A stretch of DNA of 32,207 bases from Tannerella sp. (lineage in GTDB: Bacteria > Bacteroidota > Bacteroidia > Bacteroidales > Tannerellaceae), in NCBI GenBank assembly GCA_031265585.1, contig JAISCL010000118.1, positions 1 through 32,207 on the forward strand. Reading direction: 5' to 3'. Positions 17,101 through 24,002 of the stretch are shown one piece after another. The notes under the pieces were generated by a model. The model made no database searches. It had not been told where the DNA came from and was given only the letters and a program-made list of their open reading frames with translations. A program made the translations under genes and the position numbers. Every line of letters starts with the position of its first letter. Position 1 is the stretch's first letter.

Positions 17101-18096
17101 CTAAGGCACTTCTATTTTGTTCAATATCTCACTGATGATCTCTTCGGATGTCAGGTTATTGGCTTCGGCTTCGTAGCTTAAACCGATACGGTGACGCATC
17201 ACATCATGACAAACGGCACGCACATCTTCGGGAATCACATACCCGCGGCGTTTGATAAATGCATACGCACGCGCTGCGAGGGCCAGATTGATAGATGCAC
17301 GCGGTGAAGCCGCAAATGCAATCATATTCGTCAGGTCATTCATGCCATATTCGATGGGGGAACGTGTCGCAAAAACAATATCAATAATGTACCTTTCAAT
17401 CTTTTCATCCAAATAAACCTCACGTACGATTTTACGGGATTCGAGGATTTCTTTTGTGGTAAGAATCGGTTTGATTTTTACATTTTCACCTGAGATATTC
17501 TGCCGGATAACCAGTTTTTCTTCTTCTTTTTTAGGATAATTAATGACCACTTTCAGCATGAAACGGTCGACCTGCGCTTCCGGCAGCGGATAGGTACCCT
17601 CCTGCTCTATCGGGTTCTGAGTTGCCATGACAAGAAACGGTTCCGGCAGCTTGTAGGTTGTTTCCCCGATCGTAACCTGACGTTCCTGCATGGCCTCGAG
17701 CAAAGCGCTCTGTACCTTGGCAGGTGCACGGTTAATTTCATCCGCCAGTACGAAATTTGCAAAGATAGGCCCCTGTTTTACGGTAAACTCCTCATTCTTC
17801 TGACTATAGATCATCGTACCTATCACGTCGGCCGGCAATAAATCCGGGGTAAACTGTACACGACTGTACTTTGCCTCCACAAGCGATGCCAGCGTTTTAA
17901 TTGCAAGCGTCTTAGCCAAACCGGGCACACCTTCCAGCAGGATGTGTCCATCCGACAATAATCCGATTAATAAAGATTCCACCAAATGTTTCTGACCTAC
18001 AATCATCTGTCCCATACCGGAAGTAATCATATTCACAAACGCACTGTTACTCTCAATCCGTTCATTCAGTTCACGGATATCTACTGTCTCATTCAT
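17101..18096 (-). CDS. MoxR-family AAA+ ATPase
   Basis: 331 aa. The Walker A GVPGLAKT is at 56-63. The Walker B region FVLADEINRAPAKVQSALLEAMQE and sensor 1 in LVMATQNPIEQEGTYPLPEAQVDRF follow. Length and motifs are standard for MoxR proteins, AAA+ chaperones that act on VWA-domain partners. It is the first gene of the run moxR, DUF58, DUF4381-like, batA, batB, batC, batD, batE, PAP2. A TACTTTTG element lies 64-71 bases upstream of the start. Confidence 0.94.
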   Translation of the reverse strand: MNETVDIRELNERIESNSAFVNMITSGMGQMIVGQKHLVESLLIGLLSDGHILLEGVPGLAKTLAIKTLASLVEAKYSRVQFTPDLLPADVIGTMIYSQKNEEFTVKQGPIFANFVLADEINRAPAKVQSALLEAMQERQVTIGETTYKLPEPFLVMATQNPIEQEGTYPLPEAQVDRFMLKVVINYPKKEEEKLVIRQNISGENVKIKPILTTKEILESRKIVREVYLDEKIERYIIDIVFATRSPIEYGMNDLTNMIAFAASPRASINLALAARAYAFIKRRGYVIPEDVRAVCHDVMRHRIGLSYEAEANNLTSEEIISEILNKIEVP

Positions 18097-18159
18097 AAGA
18101 TTAGTAAATTTATAGTTTATAATTATTCAAATTTTTCTTTTCGTCCATTTTTGGATACG

Positions 18160-18167
18160 CAAAAGTA
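18160..18167 (-). promoter_or_regulatory. Candidate -7 element of the moxR-bat operon
   Basis: The minus strand reads TACTTTTG, a full match to TAnnTTTG, about 65 bases upstream of the moxR ATG. The -33 region 19-21 bases further upstream holds only TTTA-like sequence, so the promoter is half supported. Confidence 0.45.
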
Positions 18168-18217
18168 GATATGTTAAATCTGAAAATTAAAATTTTGCTG
18201 TTAAATAATTCTAACCG

Positions 18218-18277
18218 AAAAATGCAAAGCCGGATGATTCTGTTTAATTAATAAAAGAACAGGCGGCTTTGCATTTT
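18218..18277 (-). terminator. Terminator after the HU-LysM gene
   Basis: Arms AAATGCAAAGCCG and CGGCTTTGCATTT form a stem of about 13 bp around a loop of about 30 bases, which contains a second short stem (CTGTT/AACAG). On the minus strand it follows the stop of the 18283 gene and ends in a short T run. It separates that gene from the moxR promoter. Confidence 0.75.
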
Positions 18278-18282
18278 GTTAA

Positions 18283-19716
18283 TTACTGATAATCATCCCA
18301 TTTATCCCATTTCAACAGTTCGGATTGTTTCTGGCGCGCCTTTTGTATGGACGTTTTACTTTTCGCATTGATACCGTATATTTTAGGCTGCGGCAACCGG
18401 ATTTCCGTACCGACAGGAATATTATTGAAATCTTTTATATGGCTTTTGTTATAATCATAAATATAAACCCAGAATACTTTATCTCCATAATGTTCCATTG
18501 CAATCTGCGTCAGACTTGAACCTGCAGTCATACGGACACGCGCCGGAAGAACCTTTTCCGACGAAGCGCTTCCCGATCTGCTTGCTGTCGAAGCCGTCGT
18601 GTTATTACGGGTTTGTCCACCGGATCGCGACCCGGAGGTTGCAGGCGTAGATTTATGTTTTTCCTCAATGGCTGCATTCGGTTTATCAGCCCGTTTCGGT
18701 TCCGGTTTTGCGCGTTCGGGTGACGGAGCCAGCCAGTCGATAACCGGTTTTTCCTCTTTCTTCACACTTTCCGTCTCTTTCAGACCGGCTATCACCTCTC
18801 CACCGGAGGTATTTTCCATCAAAACAGAATCTGTATTTTCAACGCTTGCCTGTATCAATTGTGCATCATCTTCAGCCGCATTACCGGTGGCCGGTTCATC
18901 CGTACCCGGTACACGGCTCTCGCCGATAGGAAGCGGGGTTGTCAATCCCGTATCAGCCTGATTATTACCTGACGGAAAAGAGGTCTTTTCGTAGGATTTT
19001 TCAGAATTATAATGAAGGAATGCATACGTTCCTATACTTATACCTGTAATGATAAGGAATGGAAGCAGTAAAAACCATAATAACCAGAGAGGAACCGTTT
19101 TTTTCTCTGCCTTCCCGGGCTGTGTCTGACTGTCCTTATCCTGAAGCGGATCGTCTTCATCCTCTTTCTGCGGTAAACCGACTTCCTCATAGAGGACATC
19201 TACATCATCTGCCATTTCTTCGGGCGTGTACTGAACGGCCCCTGTTTCTTCGGATAAATCTTCCGTTATATCATCATCCAGCATCACAACGGGAATCTCC
19301 GGCTCTTCTGTTCTTTCATCATCAAATTCCGGATCGACCTCTGCCTGCATTTGATCTTGGAAGGTTTGTTTTTTAAGAGATAAAAGATCTTCCGTTGCTT
19401 CTACGGGTTCGAGAAATGCAAATGGACGGTTGATCTGATCTTTAAAATCTTTATCCGGAATAAAAGAAAGCTTATGATGGGCGGGAATGACAAAGTGTTC
19501 TCCGGTCTGTATGTGTACGCTTTCACGTTCACGTACCAGCACAACTTTAAATGTCCCCAGTCCCATCACTCTTATAGCCTGATTGCCTTCAATGCCCTGT
19601 GTGATATAAGATGAGAGAAGATCTATAAATTTTTCAGCGCGATCCTTATCCAGACCGGTTTGTATGGCCAGCGTATCTGCTAAACTGCGTGTTGAGAGAC
19701 GTTCATTCATTTTCAT
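18283..19716 (-). CDS. Membrane-tethered HU-domain protein with a LysM domain
   Basis: 477 aa fusion. Residues about 5-93 are an HU/IHF-like DNA-binding domain (STRSLADTLAIQTGL; MGLGTFKVV; HKLSFIPDKDFKDQINRP). Residues 100-205 are an acidic linker. One membrane helix lies at about 208-233 (VPLWLLWFLLLPFLIITGIS), followed by a Ser/Thr/Pro/Lys-rich stretch (240-390) and a LysM domain at about 393-445 (AGSSLTQIAMEHYGDKVFWVYIY; IPVGTEIRLP). The expected topology puts HU in the cytoplasm and LysM, a peptidoglycan-binding fold, in the periplasm, so the protein could link nucleoid to cell wall; this is inference. The ATG at 19716 overlaps the upstream HU gene by 14 bases; a second ATG at 19710 is an alternative start. 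Confidence 0.88.
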   Translation of the reverse strand: MKMNERLSTRSLADTLAIQTGLDKDRAEKFIDLLSSYITQGIEGNQAIRVMGLGTFKVVLVRERESVHIQTGEHFVIPAHHKLSFIPDKDFKDQINRPFAFLEPVEATEDLLSLKKQTFQDQMQAEVDPEFDDERTEEPEIPVVMLDDDITEDLSEETGAVQYTPEEMADDVDVLYEEVGLPQKEDEDDPLQDKDSQTQPGKAEKKTVPLWLLWFLLLPFLIITGISIGTYAFLHYNSEKSYEKTSFPSGNNQADTGLTTPLPIGESRVPGTDEPATGNAAEDDAQLIQASVENTDSVLMENTSGGEVIAGLKETESVKKEEKPVIDWLAPSPERAKPEPKRADKPNAAIEEKHKSTPATSGSRSGGQTRNNTTASTASRSGSASSEKVLPARVRMTAGSSLTQIAMEHYGDKVFWVYIYDYNKSHIKDFNNIPVGTEIRLPQPKIYGINAKSKTSIQKARQKQSELLKWDKWDDYQ

Positions 19717-19993
19717 CCAATTTCTTCAAGTATGTTTTCCATATTGCAGCAGGTCTATATACGGGTGTAAGCTTGGGGGGAATGAGGTACCGTTTGCCGT
19801 TCGTGGGGTTAACGGACAGGCGTTTCTCTTTCTTTTTAGCTTCAAACTGTCCGAGACCGGAAATATTCACACTTCCACCGTTTGAAAGTGTATCTCCCAT
19901 CAACAGAAAAAGTGTTGACAACGTATCCACCACTTCCTGGGGGGACATATCCATTTCTTTGGATAATGCGGTAACTAATTCGACATCTTTCAT
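19703..19993 (-). CDS. HU-family DNA-binding protein
   Basis: 96 aa from the ATG at 19993; the frame extends to a TTG at 20032, but the promoter -7 element covers that point. Family landmarks are ELVTALSKEMDMSPQEVVDTL, the GSVNISGLGQFEAKKK turn and the DNA-binding arm KRLSVNPTNGKRYLIPPKLTPVYRPA, giving a normal HU length. It probably binds DNA as a homodimer or with the HU domain of its overlapping partner. Its stop lies 14 bases inside the HU-LysM gene, so the two proteins are likely made together. It has its own promoter and is not merely a tail of rimO transcription. Confidence 0.92.
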   Translation of the reverse strand: MKDVELVTALSKEMDMSPQEVVDTLSTLFLLMGDTLSNGGSVNISGLGQFEAKKKEKRLSVNPTNGKRYLIPPKLTPVYRPAAIWKTYLKKLDENE

Positions 19994-20029
19994 ATAAAAA
20001 AATAGAACATTTGCTACGTTATTTCGTTG

Positions 20030-20061
20030 CAAATGTAATCTAAATATTTATAATTCACAAA
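20030..20061 (-). promoter_or_regulatory. Promoter of the HU / HU-LysM pair
   Basis: On the minus strand TTTG (20061-20058) and TACATTTG (20037-20030) are separated by exactly 20 bases. Both match the Bacteroidetes consensus fully. The transcript would start about 30 bases before the HU ATG at 19993. This is one of the two best promoters in the window. Confidence 0.75.
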
Positions 20062-20097
20062 AGATAATAACATTTTTTTTTGCCTGACAGCAGAATT

Positions 20098-21402
20098 TTA
20101 AAACGAAACCTGTGTTTTCCCGTACAAATCGAAAATATCGGCCTTTTCTATCAGTACGTTATAAAAATTTCCGATACGCAGGTGTTTCTCACTTTTTATT
20201 AGAACCTCCGGATCGACTTCCGGTGAATCAAACTCGGTACGCCCTACGTAATAATCGCCTTCTTTACGGTCAATAACCGTTTTCACCGTCTTTCCGACCT
20301 TTGCCTCGCTGATTTCGGCGGCGATGGATTGCTGTATATTCATCAGCGTATCCAGCCGTTTCTGTTTCACTTCTTCCGGGATCTGATCCTGATAATGGAG
20401 GAAAGAATATGTTTCCGCCTCATGGCTGTAGGCAAAGGCGCCCATACGCTCGAAACGCATTTCCTCGACAAAAGCGGTCAATTCGTCAAAATCATCGTCC
20501 GTTTCTCCGGGATGACCTACCATAAACGTCGTACGAAGATGGATGCCCGGCACTTCTTCCCGTATCCGTCCTATCAGGTCATACGTTTCCTGCCGTGTAA
20601 TACGGCGTCTCATGCGGTTAAGCATCCTGTCAGTCACGTGTTGCAGGGCTATGTCCAGATATTTGCAGACGTTATCGCGTTCGCGCATGACACGAAGCAA
20701 GTCAAATGGAAAATGCGCCGGATAACCGTAATGGAGACGTATCCATTCGATTCCCGGAAGTTCGGACAGGCGTTCGGTCAGTTCCGGCAAGGCCGGGCGT
20801 CCATATAAATCGAGACCGTAATAAGTCAGATCCTGCGCTATCAGCTGCAATTCCTTAACGCCTTTTCCGGCCAGCAGTTTCGCTTCGGAGACGATTTCAT
20901 CCAGGGGACGTGATTTGTATTTTCCCGTTATGACAGGTATGACACAGTATGAACACGTGCGGTCACATCCTTCTGCTATTTTCAGATAGGCGTAATGGGA
21001 AGGCGTTGATAACAGGCGGTCGTTTGAGAGATCTTTGCGATATACTTTGCCGATGTCCTTTAGCAGGTTTTTCCAGTTGAATTTTCCGTAGAAACGGTCT
21101 ACACCGGTTATTTCGTGCTGCAAATCCTGCATGAAGCGTTCGGAAAGGCATCCCATGACGAATAATTTCCCTATGCGGCCTTCCTTTTTTGCTTCTTCCA
21201 GTTCAAGGATCAGATTGATTGATTCTTCCTGCGCATCCCCGATGAATCCGCACGTATTCACGACAACGATTTCACCGTTTATTTTATCCGGATCATGCGC
21301 CACGGTATAGCCGTTCGCCTTTAACTGACACATGAGCTGTTCCGAATCGACCAGGTTTTTGGAACAGCCCAGCGTTATGATGTCGATTTTGTTTTTCCTC
21401 AT
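20098..21402 (-). CDS. rimO: Ribosomal protein S12 methylthiotransferase
   Basis: 434 aa radical-SAM enzyme that methylthiolates an aspartate of ribosomal protein S12. The N-terminal UPF0004 domain has its three cluster cysteines, C13 (LGCSKNLVDSE), C51 (VNTCGFI) and C85 (VMGCLSERF). The radical-SAM motif C146-x3-C150-x2-C153 is in EGCDRTCSYC. The text LPGIEWIRLHYGYP and HPGETDDDFDEL and the C-terminal TRAM domain (about 370-434) are those of RimO rather than MiaB. The start ATG lies 13 bases after the ftsY stop, the usual Bacteroidetes pair, so one transcript is likely. Nothing is missing. Confidence 0.96.
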   Translation of the reverse strand: MRKNKIDIITLGCSKNLVDSEQLMCQLKANGYTVAHDPDKINGEIVVVNTCGFIGDAQEESINLILELEEAKKEGRIGKLFVMGCLSERFMQDLQHEITGVDRFYGKFNWKNLLKDIGKVYRKDLSNDRLLSTPSHYAYLKIAEGCDRTCSYCVIPVITGKYKSRPLDEIVSEAKLLAGKGVKELQLIAQDLTYYGLDLYGRPALPELTERLSELPGIEWIRLHYGYPAHFPFDLLRVMRERDNVCKYLDIALQHVTDRMLNRMRRRITRQETYDLIGRIREEVPGIHLRTTFMVGHPGETDDDFDELTAFVEEMRFERMGAFAYSHEAETYSFLHYQDQIPEEVKQKRLDTLMNIQQSIAAEISEAKVGKTVKTVIDRKEGDYYVGRTEFDSPEVDPEVLIKSEKHLRIGNFYNVLIEKADIFDLYGKTQVSF

Positions 21403-21415
21403 GAACGGAATGATG

Positions 21416-22369
21416 TCATTCGCCGAATAAAGAGTTCACAAATTCCGTCCGCCTGAAGACCTGCAGATCTTCTATTCCTTCTCCCAGTCCGATGTATTTG
21501 ACGGGAATATGGAACTGGTCGGAGATGCCGATTACGACCCCTCCTTTTGCCGTACCGTCAAGCTTGGTGATAGCCAGTGCATTTACTTCGGTAGCGGCAG
21601 CAAACTGTTTTGCCTGCTCAAAAGCATTCTGCCCGGTTGATCCGTCGAGGACGAGCAGGACTTCGTGCGGTGCGTCCGGTATGATTTTTTTCATTACGTT
21701 TTTTATCTTGGTCAGTTCGTGCATCAAATTCACTTTATTATGAAGGCGTCCTGCCGTGTCTATGATTACTATGTCGGCCTTGTTTGCTTTTGCCGAATGT
21801 AAGGTGTCGAAAGCAACGGAAGCCGGGTCGGAGCCCATTTTCTGCTTCACGACAGGCGCTCCTGCACGCTCGCCCCATGCTGCCAGCTGTTCAACAGCCG
21901 CAGCACGGAATGTATCCGCAGCGCCGAGGTAGACATTGAAACCGTTCTTTTTAAACTGATACGCAAGCTTGCCGATGGTCGTTGTCTTGCCTGCCCCGTT
22001 TACGCCAACTACCATGATTACATAAGGGCCGGCATTATCCGGCACCGTGAAATTTTCCGCATCCTGTGAGTTGTTTTCCATTAACAGCGCGGCTATTTCT
22101 TCGCGAAGCAGCGCGGTCAGCTCATTCGTCGTAACATACTTATCCGCAGCGGCGCGTTTCTCTATGCGCTTGATAATTTTCAGCGTAGTTGCCACTCCTA
22201 CGTCGGACATGATTAAGACTTCTTCCAGGCCGTCAAGGACTGCATCGTCGACCTTACTTTTTCCTACTATGGCGTGCGTTATTTTGGAAAAAACGCTGTC
22301 TTTGGTTTTAGACAGGCCTTTATCCAGCGTTTCTTTCTTTTCTTTATTAAAAAATCCGAATATTCCCAT
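21416..22369 (-). CDS. ftsY: Signal recognition particle receptor FtsY
   Basis: 317 aa SRP GTPase from the ATG at 22369 (MGIFGFFNKEKKETLDKGL); a longer frame begins with TTG at 22420 but runs through the promoter. A short amphipathic N-terminus replaces the long acidic A domain of E. coli, as in other Bacteroidetes. GTPase motifs: G1 GVNGAGKTT (122-130), the insertion-box text GAADTFRAAAVEQL (149-162), G3 DTAGR (204-208) and G4 TKLDG (268-272); the end is GLGEGIEDLQVF. It delivers ribosomes with nascent membrane proteins to the translocon. It is cotranscribed with rimO. The gene directly upstream is nspC, not the small ribosomal protein genes I would expect in Bacteroides. Confidence 0.96.
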   Translation of the reverse strand: MGIFGFFNKEKKETLDKGLSKTKDSVFSKITHAIVGKSKVDDAVLDGLEEVLIMSDVGVATTLKIIKRIEKRAAADKYVTTNELTALLREEIAALLMENNSQDAENFTVPDNAGPYVIMVVGVNGAGKTTTIGKLAYQFKKNGFNVYLGAADTFRAAAVEQLAAWGERAGAPVVKQKMGSDPASVAFDTLHSAKANKADIVIIDTAGRLHNKVNLMHELTKIKNVMKKIIPDAPHEVLLVLDGSTGQNAFEQAKQFAAATEVNALAITKLDGTAKGGVVIGISDQFHIPVKYIGLGEGIEDLQVFRRTEFVNSLFGE

Positions 22370-22397
22370 TAAGTTTATGCTTTTTGAAATTATTTTG

Positions 22398-22428
22398 CAA
22401 AGATATGTCTTTTCTGTCAATAAACAAG
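22398..22428 (-). promoter_or_regulatory. Promoter of ftsY-rimO
   Basis: The minus strand has CTTG (22428-22425), 19 bases, then TATCTTTG (22405-22398), a full -7 match. It sits in the short gap directly after the nspC stop, about 30 bases before the ftsY ATG, and so uncouples ftsY from nspC. Confidence 0.6.
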
Positions 22429-23571
22429 TCAGTCCATCCGCCTCCTGTAATCCGCGTATGTAAAAGTGCGGAAAATTTCCAGCTCGCCGTTTTCATGCAG
22501 CATGGCGATCGATGGATGCGGTATTCCGTTAAACATCGTTGTTTTAACGGTCGTGTAATGGATCATGTCTTCGAAGATGACGGGATCGCCGGGTTTCAAG
22601 GGTTTTTCAAAGACCCAGTCGCCCATGAAATCTCCGCTCAGACAGCTGTTTCCTCCGATACGGTAGCTGTTTTCCGCTTTTGCTGCCGGATTATCCGGAT
22701 CAACGGCTCCGCGTATAGCCGGCTTGTAGGGCATTTCCAGACAGTCCGGCATGTGGCATGAAAAGGAAGCGTCAATGATGGCCGTTTTCACTCCTCCATT
22801 CTCTACAATATCTACTACCGTGGTCAGGAGATATCCGGTCTGCCAGGCAAAAGCGCTTCCCGGTTCCAGGATGATTTGGAGATTCGGATGCGTTGCTTTA
22901 AAAGATTTCAGCAATGAAATAAGATGTTGCGTTTTGTAGTCTTTACGGGTCATCAGATGCCCCCCGCCCATATTCAGCCATTTTAACCGGTTCAGGAAAC
23001 GGCCGAAACGTTCCTCTACTGCGTCCAGTGTTTTTTCCAGGTCGCAGGAAGTCGATTCGCACAGCGTATGGAAATGGAATCCTTCGATTCCTTCCGGCAA
23101 GGTATCGCCCAGTTGAGAGGCCGTTACGCCCATCCGTGAACCGGGAGCGCACGGATTGTAGAGGTTCGTACTTACTTCCGAATATTCGGGATTGATCCGT
23201 AAGCCGCAGGAGATCTTGTGATCCGAAGCGGCGGTCAGCGGATAAAACCGGTTAAACTGGGAGCGTGAATTGAAAGTGATGTGACTGCTGTATTTCATGA
23301 AAACGGGAAAGTTTTCTTCCGTATAGGCCGGGGAACAGGCGTGCGCCGGACTTCCCATTTCTTCCCATGCGAGCCGGGCCTCATTTACGGAGCTTGCCGT
23401 GGAAGCGAATCCGTATTCCCTGAAGAGGGGAAATGTTTTCCACAGGGCAAAGGCCTTGAAGGCCAGAATGATGTCTGCTTCTGCGCGTTCACTTACATTT
23501 TTTATCAGTGTCAGGTTCCTGCGGAGTAACGATTCTTCGATTACATAGCACGGAGAAGGGATTTTGTTCAT
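22429..23571 (-). CDS. nspC: Carboxynorspermidine decarboxylase
   Basis: 380 aa PLP enzyme of the alanine-racemase fold, group III decarboxylases. It removes CO2 from carboxyspermidine or carboxynorspermidine in the alternative polyamine pathway used by Bacteroidetes and Vibrio. It starts MNKIPSPCYVIEESLLRRNL. The PLP lysine is K39 in LAFKAFALW. Other landmarks are FHFHTLCES (165-173), MGGGH (201-205), EPGSAFAW (236-243) and the catalytic-site Cys310 in GGNSCLSGD. The partner dehydrogenase gene is not in the window. The upstream gap (23572-24002) is filled largely by the 21-bp array, and no consensus promoter was found there, so regulation is unclear. Confidence 0.94.
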   Translation of the reverse strand: MNKIPSPCYVIEESLLRRNLTLIKNVSERAEADIILAFKAFALWKTFPLFREYGFASTASSVNEARLAWEEMGSPAHACSPAYTEENFPVFMKYSSHITFNSRSQFNRFYPLTAASDHKISCGLRINPEYSEVSTNLYNPCAPGSRMGVTASQLGDTLPEGIEGFHFHTLCESTSCDLEKTLDAVEERFGRFLNRLKWLNMGGGHLMTRKDYKTQHLISLLKSFKATHPNLQIILEPGSAFAWQTGYLLTTVVDIVENGGVKTAIIDASFSCHMPDCLEMPYKPAIRGAVDPDNPAAKAENSYRIGGNSCLSGDFMGDWVFEKPLKPGDPVIFEDMIHYTTVKTTMFNGIPHPSIAMLHENGELEIFRTFTYADYRRRMD

Positions 23572-23640
23572 TTTATTTTAACTTTTTTCGTTTTTTTTGC
23601 CGGATCGCCCGTTTTAAGCGGAAATACAGGGTTGCAAAGG

Positions 23641-23914
23641 GCAAATTCCTATACAGGTTTATGCAATTCCTAGCTAGGATTGTGCAATTCCTAGACAGGT
23701 TTACGCGATTCCTAGCTAGGATTGTGCAATTCCTAGACAGGTTTACGCGATTCCTGGCTAGGATTGTGCAATTCCTAGACAGGTTTACGCGATTCCTGGC
23801 TAGGATTGTGCAATTCCTAGACAGGTTTACGCGATTCCTAGCTAGGATTGTGCAATTCCTAGACAGGTTTACGCGATTCCTGGCTAGGATTGTGCAATTC
23901 CTAGACAGGTTTTC
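23641..23914. repeat. Tandem array of a 21-bp unit in alternating pairs, 13 copies
   Basis: The first unit is 22 bp (23641-23662); twelve 21-bp units follow without gaps from 23663 to 23914. Two subtypes alternate strictly after the first two units: one reads GCAATTCCTAGACAGG then TTTAC, the other GCGATTCCTRGCTAGG then ATTGT, so the true period is 42 bp. The second type has a perfect palindrome CCTAGCTAGG when R is A (23663, 23705, 23831) and a near-palindrome otherwise; the first type has the degenerate form CCTAGACAGG. Copies are nearly identical, which suggests recent expansion or homogenisation. 21 bp is two helical turns, so the dyads all face the same side. No spacers, hence not CRISPR. 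Around it, 23572-23640 and 23915-24002 show nothing further. Confidence 0.96.
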
Positions 23915-24002
23915 GCCCGATTTTGATGCATAAAGTTTCGAGTCTCTGCGTTTTTTCCCGTTTTCATCTCACCGTTTGATCCCGTGCAAAGTATAATAAT
24001 GT

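Noticed and set aside
19994..20032. TTG start giving a 109-aa HU protein
   Set aside because: The -7 promoter element overlaps this TTG, and the ATG at 19993 yields the standard HU length.
20329..20808. 159-aa plus-strand open frame
   Set aside because: It is antisense to rimO, whose motifs fully explain the region.
23508..23933. 141-aa plus-strand open frame over the 21-bp array
   Set aside because: It begins inside nspC, and its repeats follow from a 21-bp unit lacking stops in this frame. No homology-like text lies outside the array.
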